Positions 1-6,480 of a stretch of DNA of 11,089 nt are shown here, piece after piece. Made by a program: the position numbers and the translations under genes. Every line of letters begins with the position of its first letter. Position 1 is the first letter of the stretch. The stretch is from NCBI GenBank assembly GCA_014383605.1, contig JACNHM010000257.1, positions 7,585 to 18,673 on the forward strand, read 5' to 3'. The notes below the pieces were generated by a model that ran no database searches, was not told where the DNA came from, and worked only from the letters and a program-made list of their open reading frames with translations. The DNA is from Chloroflexota bacterium. GTDB taxonomy: Bacteria; Chloroflexota; Anaerolineae; UBA3071.

Positions 1-586
1 CCGCCTGCCCGTGATCGGCGTTGCCCGCCCCATCCTGCAGCCAGACGTACAGATCATGCTCGCCGTCGCCCCCCACACTGAGGCCAGCGAGGGCCGTCAG
101 ATCAGCGCCGGCCACGAAGGTGCCGTCGGCGGGGTCAGCGGGTGGCGCATCCAGCTTGTACCACGCCCCGGCCACGCCCGCAAGCTCCGCCGGATTGACC
201 CACCCGACGCCGAAGTCGTCCACGTTCGTCCAGTTGGCCGGGTCGGCGGCCAGGCCCTGCGGCGCACCCGGCGGCGTCGTGTCCAGGTACAGCGTCACCA
301 TGCCCGCCTGCCCGTGATCGGCGTTGCCCGCCCCATCCTGCAGCCAGACGTACAGATCATGCTCGCCGTCGCCCCCCACACTGAGGCCAGCGAGGGCCGT
401 CAGATCAGCGCCGGCCACGAAGGTGCCGTCGGCGGCATGGACAGGCGGTGCATTGAGCTTGTACCACGCCCCGGCCACACCTGAGGGATCAGGGGGATTG
501 GTCCACTGCACGTCAAAGAAGTCCACGTTCGTCCAGCCGGCCGGAGATGCCGCCAGGCCGATAGGCGGTGCTGGCGCGGCCGCGTC
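1..586 (-). repeat. 303-bp in-frame tandem repeat coding for 101-residue modules
   Basis: Two copies at a 303-bp offset: one at 284-586, the other at 1-283 and cut by the window edge. Bases 1-132 and 304-435 are identical at all 132 positions, while flanking parts of the units differ at many sites (for example from 133/436 onwards). The period is exactly 101 codons, so the protein frame is kept. More copies may lie beyond the left edge. Confidence 0.93.
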
Positions 587-1714
587 GAAGGTGAAGGTCA
601 CGCCAGGGCCGGGCGTCTCCACGTTGCCCGCGCCATCGCTGGCCCGGCTGCGCACCGTGGTGTTCTGCCCGCTGGCCCAAGGCGGCAGATTCCCGCTCAG
701 CTCCCACGCCGCGGTGCCGGCGGCCGCCAGCCACTGCTCCCCACCCACCCAGGCCGTGCCGTCCCAGGTGTTGCCCGTGGCGTCATCCTGCACACTCACC
801 TCGACCAGGGCGACCCCCGCGCTGGCCGGGTCAGCCGCCGTGCCCGTGATGCGCTCCACGGCAGCGTAGATCAGGCCCTCCACCGGGAAAGTGATGTCCG
901 AGTTCGGCGGCTGGGTGTCAATGCGGAAAGGGCCCAGGTGCAGCGCGTCCGCCGCCCATAGCCCGGCGCGGTCGGCCGTGCGCAGGTGCACGTAGTGATC
1001 GTCGCCGTCCGGCAGCGGCGGGCTGGTGGCGTTGAGCGCCGCTGTGGTCGTAGGCGGTGCGGGCACCGTCAGCGGCGCCTGATCCCAGAGCAGCGCGTAG
1101 CCCTCCACGCCGCTGGTGGCGTCGTTCCCAGCGTTCCAATTCACGTCCACCGTGGGATCGTTGGCCCAGACACCGACGACGTGGCTGGAGCTGGCCAAGG
1201 TGGTCGGGTTGTCGGGCGCTGTGGTATCCACGGCCAACACGTAGGCCGGGCTGGTCTCCGTGACCCCGCCCGTGACCTGAATGCGAAATTGGATCTGGTG
1301 ATCGGCCGCGTCAGGTAAGGTCAGATCGGTCACGGTGATGGCCTGGGTCGTGCTCACCGCGCCGCCGGCGCTGAGGCCCACCGTGCCCCAGCCGTTCCAG
1401 CTTGCCCCGCCGTCGGTGGAGGTTTGATATTCGGCAGTGGCCGCATCCAGCCCCGCCGGGTCGCTGGCCGTGACCGAGGCCGTGAAGGGCACGCTGGTGA
1501 TCCAGCCTTGCGGCTGGAAGTCGGTCCAGTCCGCCGGGTTCAGGAGAGGAGCGGCAGGCGCGGCGGCCGGCCGGGCCGTTGCCGTGGGCAGCATCGCTCC
1601 TCCCACAAGCACGACCAACACCAGCGCACCAACCAGGCTCCGAGCTATCATCGGGCGACGCGCCCGACGGTGCGCCAGATGTGATGTAGTACGGTATGCG
1701 ATCTCACGAATCAT
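1..1714 (-). CDS. Large secreted Ig-like repeat protein, 3' end beyond the left edge
   Basis: Reading leftwards from the ATG at 1714, the frame stays open for all 571 codons to the window edge, so only the N-terminal part is seen. A strong Shine-Dalgarno (AGGAGG, about 1724-1731) precedes the start. Residues 16-20 are arginine-rich, a hydrophobic segment spans about 27-43, and an Ala/Pro stretch follows: a signal peptide or N-terminal anchor. The rest is Thr/Gly/Asp-rich and beta-like, in modules of about 100 residues joined by linkers such as DTTAPD (163-168), DTQPPN (266-271) and DTTPPG (478-483), as in extracellular Ig/fibronectin-like repeat proteins. Residues 377-477 and 478-571 are two copies of a 101-residue module with WTNVD and GVAGAWYKL motifs. 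Likely a cell-surface or secreted adhesin-like protein; ligand unknown. A cleaved lipoprotein is unlikely because no lipobox cysteine is present. The family is recognised by style only. Confidence 0.85.
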   Translation of the reverse strand, partial: MIREIAYRTTSHLAHRRARRPMIARSLVGALVLVVLVGGAMLPTATARPAAAPAAPLLNPADWTDFQPQGWITSVPFTASVTASDPAGLDAATAEYQTSTDGGASWNGWGTVGLSAGGAVSTTQAITVTDLTLPDAADHQIQFRIQVTGGVTETSPAYVLAVDTTAPDNPTTLASSSHVVGVWANDPTVDVNWNAGNDATSGVEGYALLWDQAPLTVPAPPTTTAALNATSPPLPDGDDHYVHLRTADRAGLWAADALHLGPFRIDTQPPNSDITFPVEGLIYAAVERITGTAADPASAGVALVEVSVQDDATGNTWDGTAWVGGEQWLAAAGTAAWELSGNLPPWASGQNTTVRSRASDGAGNVETPGPGVTFTFDAAAPAPPIGLAASPAGWTNVDFFDVQWTNPPDPSGVAGAWYKLNAPPVHAADGTFVAGADLTALAGLSVGGDGEHDLYVWLQDGAGNADHGQAGMVTLYLDTTPPGAPQGLAADPANWTNVDDFGVGWVNPAELAGVAGAWYKLDAPPADPADGTFVAGADLTALAGLSVGGDGEHDLYVWLQDGAGNADHGQA

Positions 1715-1899
1715 CTATCCATCGACCTCCTGCGAGCATCCCGTCCACAGCAGAGCCGTCCCATACTTAGGCAGACGGCAGCGGCCTCCTCAAAGTTACG
1801 CCGGCCCGGCCCCCGACAAAGCAACCGCCAACAGCACACAGGGGGACTCCACGAGCCCCCCTGGTTATTCACTCGATGGCAAGGCTTCGGCCTCCCTGG
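1715..1899 (-). other. 185-base intergenic leader of the surface-protein gene
   Basis: No gene is seen here. On the minus strand it holds the hairpin at 1839-1863, a GC-rich patch around 1799-1816, and a second inverted repeat (1755-1760 with 1774-1779, 13-base loop). It ends with the AGGAGG ribosome-binding site. I compared it by eye with the main riboswitch classes I know and found no convincing match. No clear -35/-10 pair was found. Confidence 0.5.
1839..1863 (-). terminator. 11-bp hairpin in the spacer, possible terminator of the broken NHL gene
   Basis: Arms 1839-1849 and 1853-1863 pair over 11 positions, with one G-U wobble when read on the minus strand, around a 3-base loop. The hairpin lies 36 bases past the stop of the truncated NHL gene and 124 bases before the start at 1714. 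No T-tract follows on the minus strand, so an intrinsic terminator is only one reading; a structured leader of the downstream surface protein is the other. Confidence 0.45.
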
Positions 1900-2232
1900 C
1901 TACGGTTGGGGGGCCACGCCATGAGGCCAGTCGAACTGCCCGTCACCACTGCCAAGGGAGCCCCACATACCTGAAAACTGGCCCGTGGCTGAAAAGTGCT
2001 GGATGCGGGGGTTCCACCACTCCACCACGTACACCGTGCCGTCCGGAGCCACCGCAGCACCCTGCGGGCGGTTCAACTGCCCCACCGGGGCTTGGGCGCC
2101 GATGGCGAAGAGGAACTTGTCGGGAAGGGGCCCCTGTGCCGCCGTTGGCGCCATGCCGGTAGCGAGCAGGGTCGCCGCACACAGGGCTAGGAGGACGAGC
2201 CAACTCAGAAGACAACACCTCAGGCGTCTCAT
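1900..2232 (-). pseudogene. Truncated NHL-repeat (beta-propeller) secreted protein
   Basis: The 110-residue product begins with a clear signal peptide: basic MRRLR, a hydrophobic core to about residue 25, and an AQG cleavage region near 32-34. Residues 52-84 then form a typical NHL blade (RPQGAAVAPDG, then VYVVEWWNPRIQHF). A second blade begins at about 93 (GSGDGQFDWPHGVA) and stops at TAG after PQP, exactly where the next APDG-VYV strand is expected. NHL propellers normally need five or six blades, so this cannot fold as a full domain. None of the frames I read downstream of the stop continues the blade pattern, so a deletion is more likely than a point frameshift. It lies 33 bases after the HEPN gene on the same strand. 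A GAGGGGG stretch just upstream of the ATG may serve as ribosome-binding site. A short functional secreted peptide cannot be excluded. Confidence 0.72.
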
Positions 2233-2265
2233 CCGTGCACCCCCTCTGCCGATTTTGGACTTTCG

Positions 2266-2733
2266 CTATTTTCCTGTCAGTGTCTGCAAATAGTCAGAAA
2301 GCGTTGACTTGAATTGCACGAAGACCGATTCCACACTTTCCACGCCTTCATGCATACGGCTCCAATCCAATTCAAAACCATAGCCGTGATAAACAACATG
2401 TCTAAACCTGCGAAACGGTGCCAGAGCAGACGCCAAAGACTCATTAAACAAGGCGGGCAAAGGCTCATAAGGTGGCATACAGAACCGCTTGAATAAGTCC
2501 ACATGCCAGGTACCGCCGGTGGGCAGCGGAATCGCATGAAAGCGGCTGATGCGTTTGAGGATGTTTTCTACACCGTTATAAAACTGCGCCAAAAAGGCAG
2601 CAGCGGCAGTCTTCTCACGAACAGTCGGCTCCCTCCCGACTAGATCATGCTGCAAGGCCAACAGTTCCTGCACCGTGGCTTCCATCAACTCCAGTTCAAT
2701 GGCGATTTCCTCACGGAGCTCTTCTGGCTTCAT
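2266..2733 (-). CDS. hepT: HEPN-domain ribonuclease toxin, HepT-like
   Basis: A 155-residue, mostly helical protein. The HEPN ribonuclease signature R-x4-H-x-Y is visible at R111, H116 and Y118 (FRHVVYHGYGFELD). In studied HepT toxins R and H form the RNA-cleaving site at a dimer interface, and the tyrosine is AMPylated by the partner MntA to silence the toxin. The start ATG at 2733 overlaps the stop of the upstream nucleotidyltransferase by four bases (ATGA), so the two are translationally coupled, as expected for a toxin-antitoxin pair. Here the nucleotidyltransferase comes first; in the Shewanella model the HEPN gene comes first. The length fits the HepT-like group. Target RNA is unknown. 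The gene looks intact. Confidence 0.85.
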   Translation of the reverse strand: MKPEELREEIAIELELMEATVQELLALQHDLVGREPTVREKTAAAAFLAQFYNGVENILKRISRFHAIPLPTGGTWHVDLFKRFCMPPYEPLPALFNESLASALAPFRRFRHVVYHGYGFELDWSRMHEGVESVESVFVQFKSTLSDYLQTLTGK

Positions 2734-2999
2734 AGCAGCACCTTACCCCTGGTTTCAATGAGCCGGGTAAAGCGGGTTGGGGGACTCAAGGGAATAATAT
2801 CCAAGGGGATCTGTAATTCCTCTTCAAGCCGCGCTCCCAGTTCATACAGTTTCCATCCGCGAACGCCATCGCAAGCCAGGTCCAGATCCTTCGCCTGCGC
2901 TGGTGCTTCCAAAGCGCGGCCAAAGAGGATGAGGCGTGTAGCACCATACGCCTTCGCCAAAGCTATAGCCCTTTCAATTTGCCTTTGCTGGATTCCCAT
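2730..2999 (-). CDS. mntA: MntA-like minimal nucleotidyltransferase antitoxin with altered G-S motif
   Basis: An 89-residue protein with the minimal nucleotidyltransferase fold: the motif region LILFGRALEAPAQAKDLDLA (23-42), the metal-binding pair D38-x-D40, and a likely third acidic residue at D67 (PLDIIPL). In MntA-type antitoxins this enzyme transfers AMP from ATP to the tyrosine of the HEPN toxin. The motif normally begins Gly-Ser; here it reads G27-R28, so the serine is replaced by arginine. The catalytic aspartates remain, so activity may be reduced rather than lost. The start at 2999 has a ribosome-binding site (AAGGAG, 8-base spacing) and fits the usual beginning of the family. A short reading frame (2974-3027) with a better ribosome-binding site overlaps this start in another frame. 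The gene is 84 bases after the response regulator and may share its transcript. Confidence 0.83.
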   Translation of the reverse strand: MGIQQRQIERAIALAKAYGATRLILFGRALEAPAQAKDLDLACDGVRGWKLYELGARLEEELQIPLDIIPLSPPTRFTRLIETRGKVLL

Positions 3000-3027
3000 G
3001 TTCTTTACTCCTTGTCTGGGCGTTCAT
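2974..3027 (-). CDS. Possible 17-codon leader ORF overlapping the mntA start
   Basis: ATG at 3027 is preceded by AGGAGAGGTGATCT, which holds the nine-base GAGGTGATC complement of the 16S rRNA end at ideal spacing: the best ribosome-binding site in this gene group. The frame codes for MNAQTRSKEHGNPAKAN and stops at TGA (2974-2976), 26 bases inside mntA. It is one frame off from mntA, so it is not an N-terminal extension. It may couple translation of the antitoxin, or it may be the trace of a one-base indel at the original mntA start. Confidence 0.4.
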   Translation of the reverse strand: MNAQTRSKEHGNPAKAN

Positions 3028-3083
3028 AGATCACCTCTCCTGTACAGAAAGTTCCGTTTTTCCGCTCTTCCGCTGACCAAGAA

Positions 3084-3770
3084 CTAATCCGCTTCGAAAC
3101 GGTAACCTGTGCCCCGCACAGTGATCAAGCGCTGAGGATTGCTGGGGTCCTCCTCAATCTTGTGGCGCAATCGCCGCACATGGACGGCCACCAGATTGGC
3201 ATAGCCCTCGTAATCATAGCCCCAGACCGTCGCCAATAGCTGGTCGTAGGTCAGAGTACGCCCGGCATTGCTCATCAGATAGTGTAACAGGCGGAACTCG
3301 ATCGGCGTGAGATAGACCTGGCGGCCATCCGGCAGAACGGCCTCGTTTTTCATCGGATCGAGGTGGATCCCCGCCACCGTGAGCTTGGGTGGCCGTTCTC
3401 CGAAAGCAAAAGCCTCGGTACGACGCATGACCGCCCGCACGCGGGCCAGAAGCTCCGCCGGCTCGAAGGGCTTGGGCAGATAATCGTCTCCCCCCACGTC
3501 CAATCCCGCCACGCGGTCTGTGGTCTCCCCTCTGGCCGAAAGGAAAATGATGGGCAGGTCTGTGATACGCCTGATGCGCCGGCAAACCTCCAGCCCATCC
3601 ATGCCCGGCATCATGACGTCCAGAATCACCAGGTCGGGCATTTCCTCGTCCACGATGCGCAGGGCCTCTGGCCCGTCGTTGGCCGCCAGCACGGTATAGC
3701 CTTCTTCCCGCAGAAGGAAGGCAATCATCTTCACGCTCGGGAAATCATCGTCAACGACTAAAATGCGCAT
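3084..3770 (-). CDS. OmpR/PhoB-family response regulator
   Basis: A 228-residue two-domain regulator. The receiver domain (about 1-116) has the acidic pocket D8-D9, the phosphoacceptor D51 (LVILDVMMPGMDG), S78 (FLSAR) and K100 (YLPKPFEP), all as expected for an active receiver. The winged-helix DNA-binding domain (about 129-226) shows LTPIEFRLLHYL, the recognition region HVRRLRHKIE and the C-terminal hairpin TVRGTGYRF. A histidine kinase would phosphorylate it, but no kinase gene is present within the window, so it is an orphan as far as can be seen. An upstream ATG would add 55 residues, but they look unstructured and lie across the promoter; the start at 3770 has GGAG close upstream and begins directly with the first receiver strand (MRILVVDDD). 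The toxin-antitoxin pair follows on the same strand. Confidence 0.95.
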   Translation of the reverse strand: MRILVVDDDFPSVKMIAFLLREEGYTVLAANDGPEALRIVDEEMPDLVILDVMMPGMDGLEVCRRIRRITDLPIIFLSARGETTDRVAGLDVGGDDYLPKPFEPAELLARVRAVMRRTEAFAFGERPPKLTVAGIHLDPMKNEAVLPDGRQVYLTPIEFRLLHYLMSNAGRTLTYDQLLATVWGYDYEGYANLVAVHVRRLRHKIEEDPSNPQRLITVRGTGYRFEAD

Positions 3771-3786
3771 AGGCCACTCCGAAATC

Positions 3787-3803
3787 TCCTCGGACTGCGA
3801 GGA
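3787..3803 (-). promoter_or_regulatory. Short hairpin in the response regulator leader
   Basis: Six-base arms 3787-3792 and 3798-3803 (TCCTCG / CGAGGA) are perfectly complementary around a 5-base loop. It lies between the predicted transcription start and the start codon, 16 bases upstream of the ATG at 3770. One arm includes a GAGGA sequence that could compete with the nearer GGAG ribosome-binding site. No function is proven. Confidence 0.4.
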
Positions 3804-3821
3804 GTGGGGATGAGTGGCGCT

Positions 3822-3850
3822 ATTATACCACCGCCCCACGGCGGGCGCAA
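3822..3850 (-). promoter_or_regulatory. Sigma-70-type promoter for the response regulator gene
   Basis: On the minus strand a perfect TATAAT (3822-3827) lies 17 bases from a weak -35 TTGCGC (3845-3850). Transcription would start near 3815, giving a leader of about 45 bases. The spacer contains the inverted repeat CCGCC-GTGG-GGCGG (3831-3844), which could be an operator. Confidence 0.65.
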
Positions 3851-4112
3851 AACGGTCAGCAGATGGGGACATCGCAACCGGGGAAACCCCTGACGACGAA
3901 TGCTGTGCATCAGACAGCGCAGAACCACACATCACAGCTTACTCCTGAACAAGTTGGCCGGGAGTACACAGAGTGCCGACCCACCCTGCGCGCTCCCCGT
4001 CCTCTGTCTGATTATCGTGTGCCAGGATGAAGAAAACATGACAAATGGGCGCGCCGCCGATGACGATTCTTTCATAAAAGACACGGGCACTCTCCAATAC
4101 CATCCCTGGCAA
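3851..4112. other. Divergent intergenic region without a recognisable gene
   Basis: The region between the outward-facing promoters at 3822-3850 and 4113-4141 holds only short open frames with no recognisable domain and no good ribosome-binding site. It is less GC-rich around 4010-4085. I see no RNA gene or long repeat here. Confidence 0.5.
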
Positions 4113-4141
4113 TTGCCTGTTGCACGCCTTTGTGCTAGAAT
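4113..4141 (+). promoter_or_regulatory. Promoter for the MoaD/ThiS-like gene
   Basis: TTGCCT (4113-4118) and TAGAAT (4136-4141) are separated by 17 bases, with a TG one base before the -10 (TGC-TAGAAT), an extended -10 form. The leader to the start codon at 4220 would be about 72 bases. Confidence 0.6.
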
Positions 4142-4219
4142 GGCGAACGGCGGCGCAGATCAGCAGAAACAATGCCACGTGCCTGTTGTGTCAGCACGTC
4201 AGAGCGTATCGAGGACGTT

Positions 4220-4504
4220 ATGAAGATCAGCGTGAAATTGGGGGAGCCGCTGTGGCGGCAGGTGGGCAAGCGCACACTGCAACTGGAGTGGGCACAGCCC
4301 CCCGTCACCGTGGCCGAAGTGCTGCGTCATCTGGAAAGGGAGCATCCCGGTTTCGGGCCGGCCTTCCGCGGCCAGAAGTTCAAAACCGCCTATCCGTACA
4401 GCCTCTTCGTCAACGCTCGCCTGGTGCGGCTGCAACAGGCAGACACGACGCCAATGCACGACGGGGACAAACTGTACGTCTTCATCCCCGTCGTGGGTGG
4501 GTAG
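4220..4504 (+). CDS. MoaD/ThiS-family ubiquitin-like sulfur carrier protein
   Basis: A 94-residue protein of the beta-grasp fold that ends in VVGG; the C-terminal Gly-Gly is the residue pair that is adenylated and then thiocarboxylated in MoaD/ThiS proteins. Other family signs are a hydrophobic first strand (MKISVKL), the helix TVAEVLRHLEREHPGF (30-45), the FVNARLV strand (63-69) and DGDKLYVFIPVVGG at the end (81-94). Such proteins carry sulfur for molybdopterin or thiamine synthesis, or for other sulfur transfer; which applies here cannot be decided because no moaE, thiG, activating enzyme or enzyme partner is nearby. The start at 4220 has GAGG close upstream; a longer frame from 4172 would add 16 unlikely residues. 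It appears to be a single-gene unit with its own promoter. Confidence 0.85.
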   Translation: MKISVKLGEPLWRQVGKRTLQLEWAQPPVTVAEVLRHLEREHPGFGPAFRGQKFKTAYPYSLFVNARLVRLQQADTTPMHDGDKLYVFIPVVGG

Positions 4505-4553
4505 CGCGGGAACCGTATCCGGACAACCAGTGCTCTTTCCGGAATCACCTGTT

Positions 4554-4582
4554 TTGACAAAAGCCCACCGATGTTATAGAAT
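4554..4582 (+). promoter_or_regulatory. Strong promoter for the SH3/TolB-like lipoprotein
   Basis: A perfect -35 box TTGACA (4554-4559) and TAGAAT (4577-4582) with the ideal 17-base spacer. Transcription would begin near 4589, about 49 bases before the start at 4638. The -10 hexamer is the same as in the promoter at 4113-4141. Confidence 0.75.
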
Positions 4583-4637
4583 TGAGGTTTAGAGTGTCCA
4601 GACAGCACGGTAAGCCAAAGGGGGATCTGTAATTCAC

Positions 4638-6410
4638 ATGTCCAAGAAAATCAAGGCGCTGACAGCCTTGATGATACTGACGCTGGCGATGGTCGGCTGC
4701 CGGGGTCTGGAGGGTGCCACTCCGCCCCCCACGCCGACAGCGATCCTGCTGACACCGCAAGACCAGCCAACCCATTCTCCGACAGAACGGCCGCAGCCAG
4801 AGCCCATATCTACTCCTACGCCCGTTCCGGTGACCGCGACGCCACTCCCTGAAGCGGCTGCAGGAGCACAGGCGGAGACCACAGCGACGGCAGTGCCATC
4901 CGCGTCCACACCCGTGGCGCCGACCGCCACACCAACGGACGCCGTGCGCATCATGGCTCTCGGCAACCGCCTGTCCCTGACGCTGCGCTCGCGGCCGGAC
5001 GTCGCCGCGCCGGCGGTCGCCGAACTCCCCGGCTCCGAGGTGTTATGGGCACTGGCACGCAGCGCCGACGGCCGCTGGCTGCGCGTGACCTATGGCGAAC
5101 TCGGCGCGCAGGCCTGGGCCGCCAACGCCGATCTGATCCTGCTGGGAGAAGCGGACATCCTGCCCGTCGGGGCTTCCGATGCCATCGTGGCCTCGACGCA
5201 GCCGACTCCGGCCGCAGGCGACTCTCTGCAAGGCCGCATCGTGACCGGCCCGCTGAACGTGCGCGGTGGCCCCGGGTCGGATCAGGAGGTGCTGGGCCAA
5301 CTGGCCGCCGACGACCCCGTCACCGTGGTCGGGCGCAGCGAGGGAAGCGCTTGGCTGGCCATCACCTGGTCGGACAGCACCGCCTGGGTGGCCGCCCGCT
5401 ACGTGGAGCTGAGCGGCGACCCGGCTGCCTTGCCGGCCCTGGCGACGGCCACCACAGCAGTCCGCCCGCCTGCTCCAGCCCTGCCGGGCAAGGTGGCCTT
5501 CCAGACCAACATCGGCGGCGACATATACCTGGTCAATGCCGACGGCAGCGGCCTGCGCCGGCTGACCACGGGGCTGGATCCGGCCTTCTCGCCCGACGGC
5601 ACCCGTCTGGCCTACGCCCGCTGGGATGCGCCGCACACCGTTTTCGTGCTGGACCTCCGCACGGGGGAGGAGCAGCGGGTGGCCACCGCCAACCGCCCGC
5701 GCAGCCCCGCCTGGAGCTCCGATGGCACCCGGCTGGTGTTCAGCCGCTATACTCGCACGACCACCTGCATAGATACACCCTTTGGCTGCTTTGATGAGGA
5801 CACCGTCCGCCAGATGCTGGGCGGCGAAGAATGTATTGACACACCGCAAGGTCGCTATTGCATCAGCGACTTCCCCCTGCGCCAGATAGACGAGTCCGCA
5901 CTGGCCCAGATCACCTTGACCGGCGGGTCCTGGTTGGATATCTCTTCCGAACCGCTGGCCCAGTCGCCCCAATTCCACCCCAGCTGGGACGAGATCCTCT
6001 ACCGCGGCAGCCAGGGCTTGCAGATCACGGCCCCGGAGGGCGAAAGCCGCGAATTGGTGGCCAACCAGGACCTGGGCAGCCCGGCCTGGTCACCGGATGG
6101 CCAGCGCATCGCTGTCCAGATCCAACTGCACGATCACGCCGACATTTTCCTGTTGGACGCTGCCGGCAACGTGCAGCAGCGCCTGACAGCACCCACGTTT
6201 TCCTTTGACCGCACACCCAACAACGTGGCGCCCGCCTGGTCGCCAGACGGTCGCTTCATCCTGTTCCTGAGTGACCGCGATGGAAGCTGGCGACTGTACC
6301 GCATGAACGCCGACGGCTCGAACCAGGTGCCCTTCCTGCCGGACACGCTGGGCGATCTGACGTTCCGCTACGACTTCGCCGCCGAGCGGGTCGTGAGTTG
6401 GGGGCGCTAA
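4638..6410 (+). CDS. Lipoprotein with two SH3-like domains and a TolB-like beta-propeller
   Basis: A 590-residue exported protein. The N-terminus MSKKIKAL, a hydrophobic stretch and the lipobox around MVGC (cysteine 21) indicate a lipoprotein anchored outside the membrane. Residues 27-100 are a Pro/Thr linker. An SH3-like domain spans about 103-170 and a clearer bacterial SH3b domain about 198-260 (GPLNVRGGPGS). Then come five PD40/WD40-like strands of a TolB-type propeller: DPAFSPDGTRLAYAR (314), SPAWSSDGTRLVFSR (356), a weaker one at 443, SPAWSPDGQRIAV (481) and APAWSPDGRFILF (531). Between the second and third lies an insert with two CIDTP motifs and four cysteines (377, 384, 399, 408). 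SH3b domains often bind peptidoglycan and TolB propellers mediate protein contacts, so a cell-wall-associated scaffold or sensor is plausible. The ribosome-binding site AAAGGGGG is 13 bases from the ATG, longer than usual. Confidence 0.88.
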   Translation: MSKKIKALTALMILTLAMVGCRGLEGATPPPTPTAILLTPQDQPTHSPTERPQPEPISTPTPVPVTATPLPEAAAGAQAETTATAVPSASTPVAPTATPTDAVRIMALGNRLSLTLRSRPDVAAPAVAELPGSEVLWALARSADGRWLRVTYGELGAQAWAANADLILLGEADILPVGASDAIVASTQPTPAAGDSLQGRIVTGPLNVRGGPGSDQEVLGQLAADDPVTVVGRSEGSAWLAITWSDSTAWVAARYVELSGDPAALPALATATTAVRPPAPALPGKVAFQTNIGGDIYLVNADGSGLRRLTTGLDPAFSPDGTRLAYARWDAPHTVFVLDLRTGEEQRVATANRPRSPAWSSDGTRLVFSRYTRTTTCIDTPFGCFDEDTVRQMLGGEECIDTPQGRYCISDFPLRQIDESALAQITLTGGSWLDISSEPLAQSPQFHPSWDEILYRGSQGLQITAPEGESRELVANQDLGSPAWSPDGQRIAVQIQLHDHADIFLLDAAGNVQQRLTAPTFSFDRTPNNVAPAWSPDGRFILFLSDRDGSWRLYRMNADGSNQVPFLPDTLGDLTFRYDFAAERVVSWGR

Positions 6411-6480
6411 CAGCTACGGATGGTAGCATTGCACCAGACCGTGGTTGCTATCTCCTGGCATCAATCAGCCAGTGAGTCAG
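6411..6480 (+). other. Short intergenic spacer with a weak inverted repeat
   Basis: The five-base arms 6413-6417 and 6423-6427 (GCTAC / GTAGC) could form a small hairpin right after the lipoprotein stop, but no T-tract follows. No promoter for the next gene is recognisable. Confidence 0.3.

Noticed and set aside
1437..2162. A 241-codon open frame on the plus strand
   Set aside because: It crosses the spacer and runs opposite the signal peptides of two secreted proteins; no recognisable domain.
2805..2819. Fifteen-base match GGGGATCTGTAATTC shared with 4621-4635
   Set aside because: One copy is inside mntA coding sequence and the other in a leader; a single 15-base match in 11 kb is mildly surprising but has no further homology around it.
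3771..3935. Longer response regulator with a 55-residue N-terminal extension
   Set aside because: The extension overlaps a perfect TATAAT and lacks any family-like sequence; the receiver domain starts at 3770 with a fitting ribosome-binding site.
5043..5978. A 311-codon open frame on the minus strand
   Set aside because: It is the shadow of the SH3/TolB-like lipoprotein in GC-rich DNA and shows no domain or ribosome-binding site.
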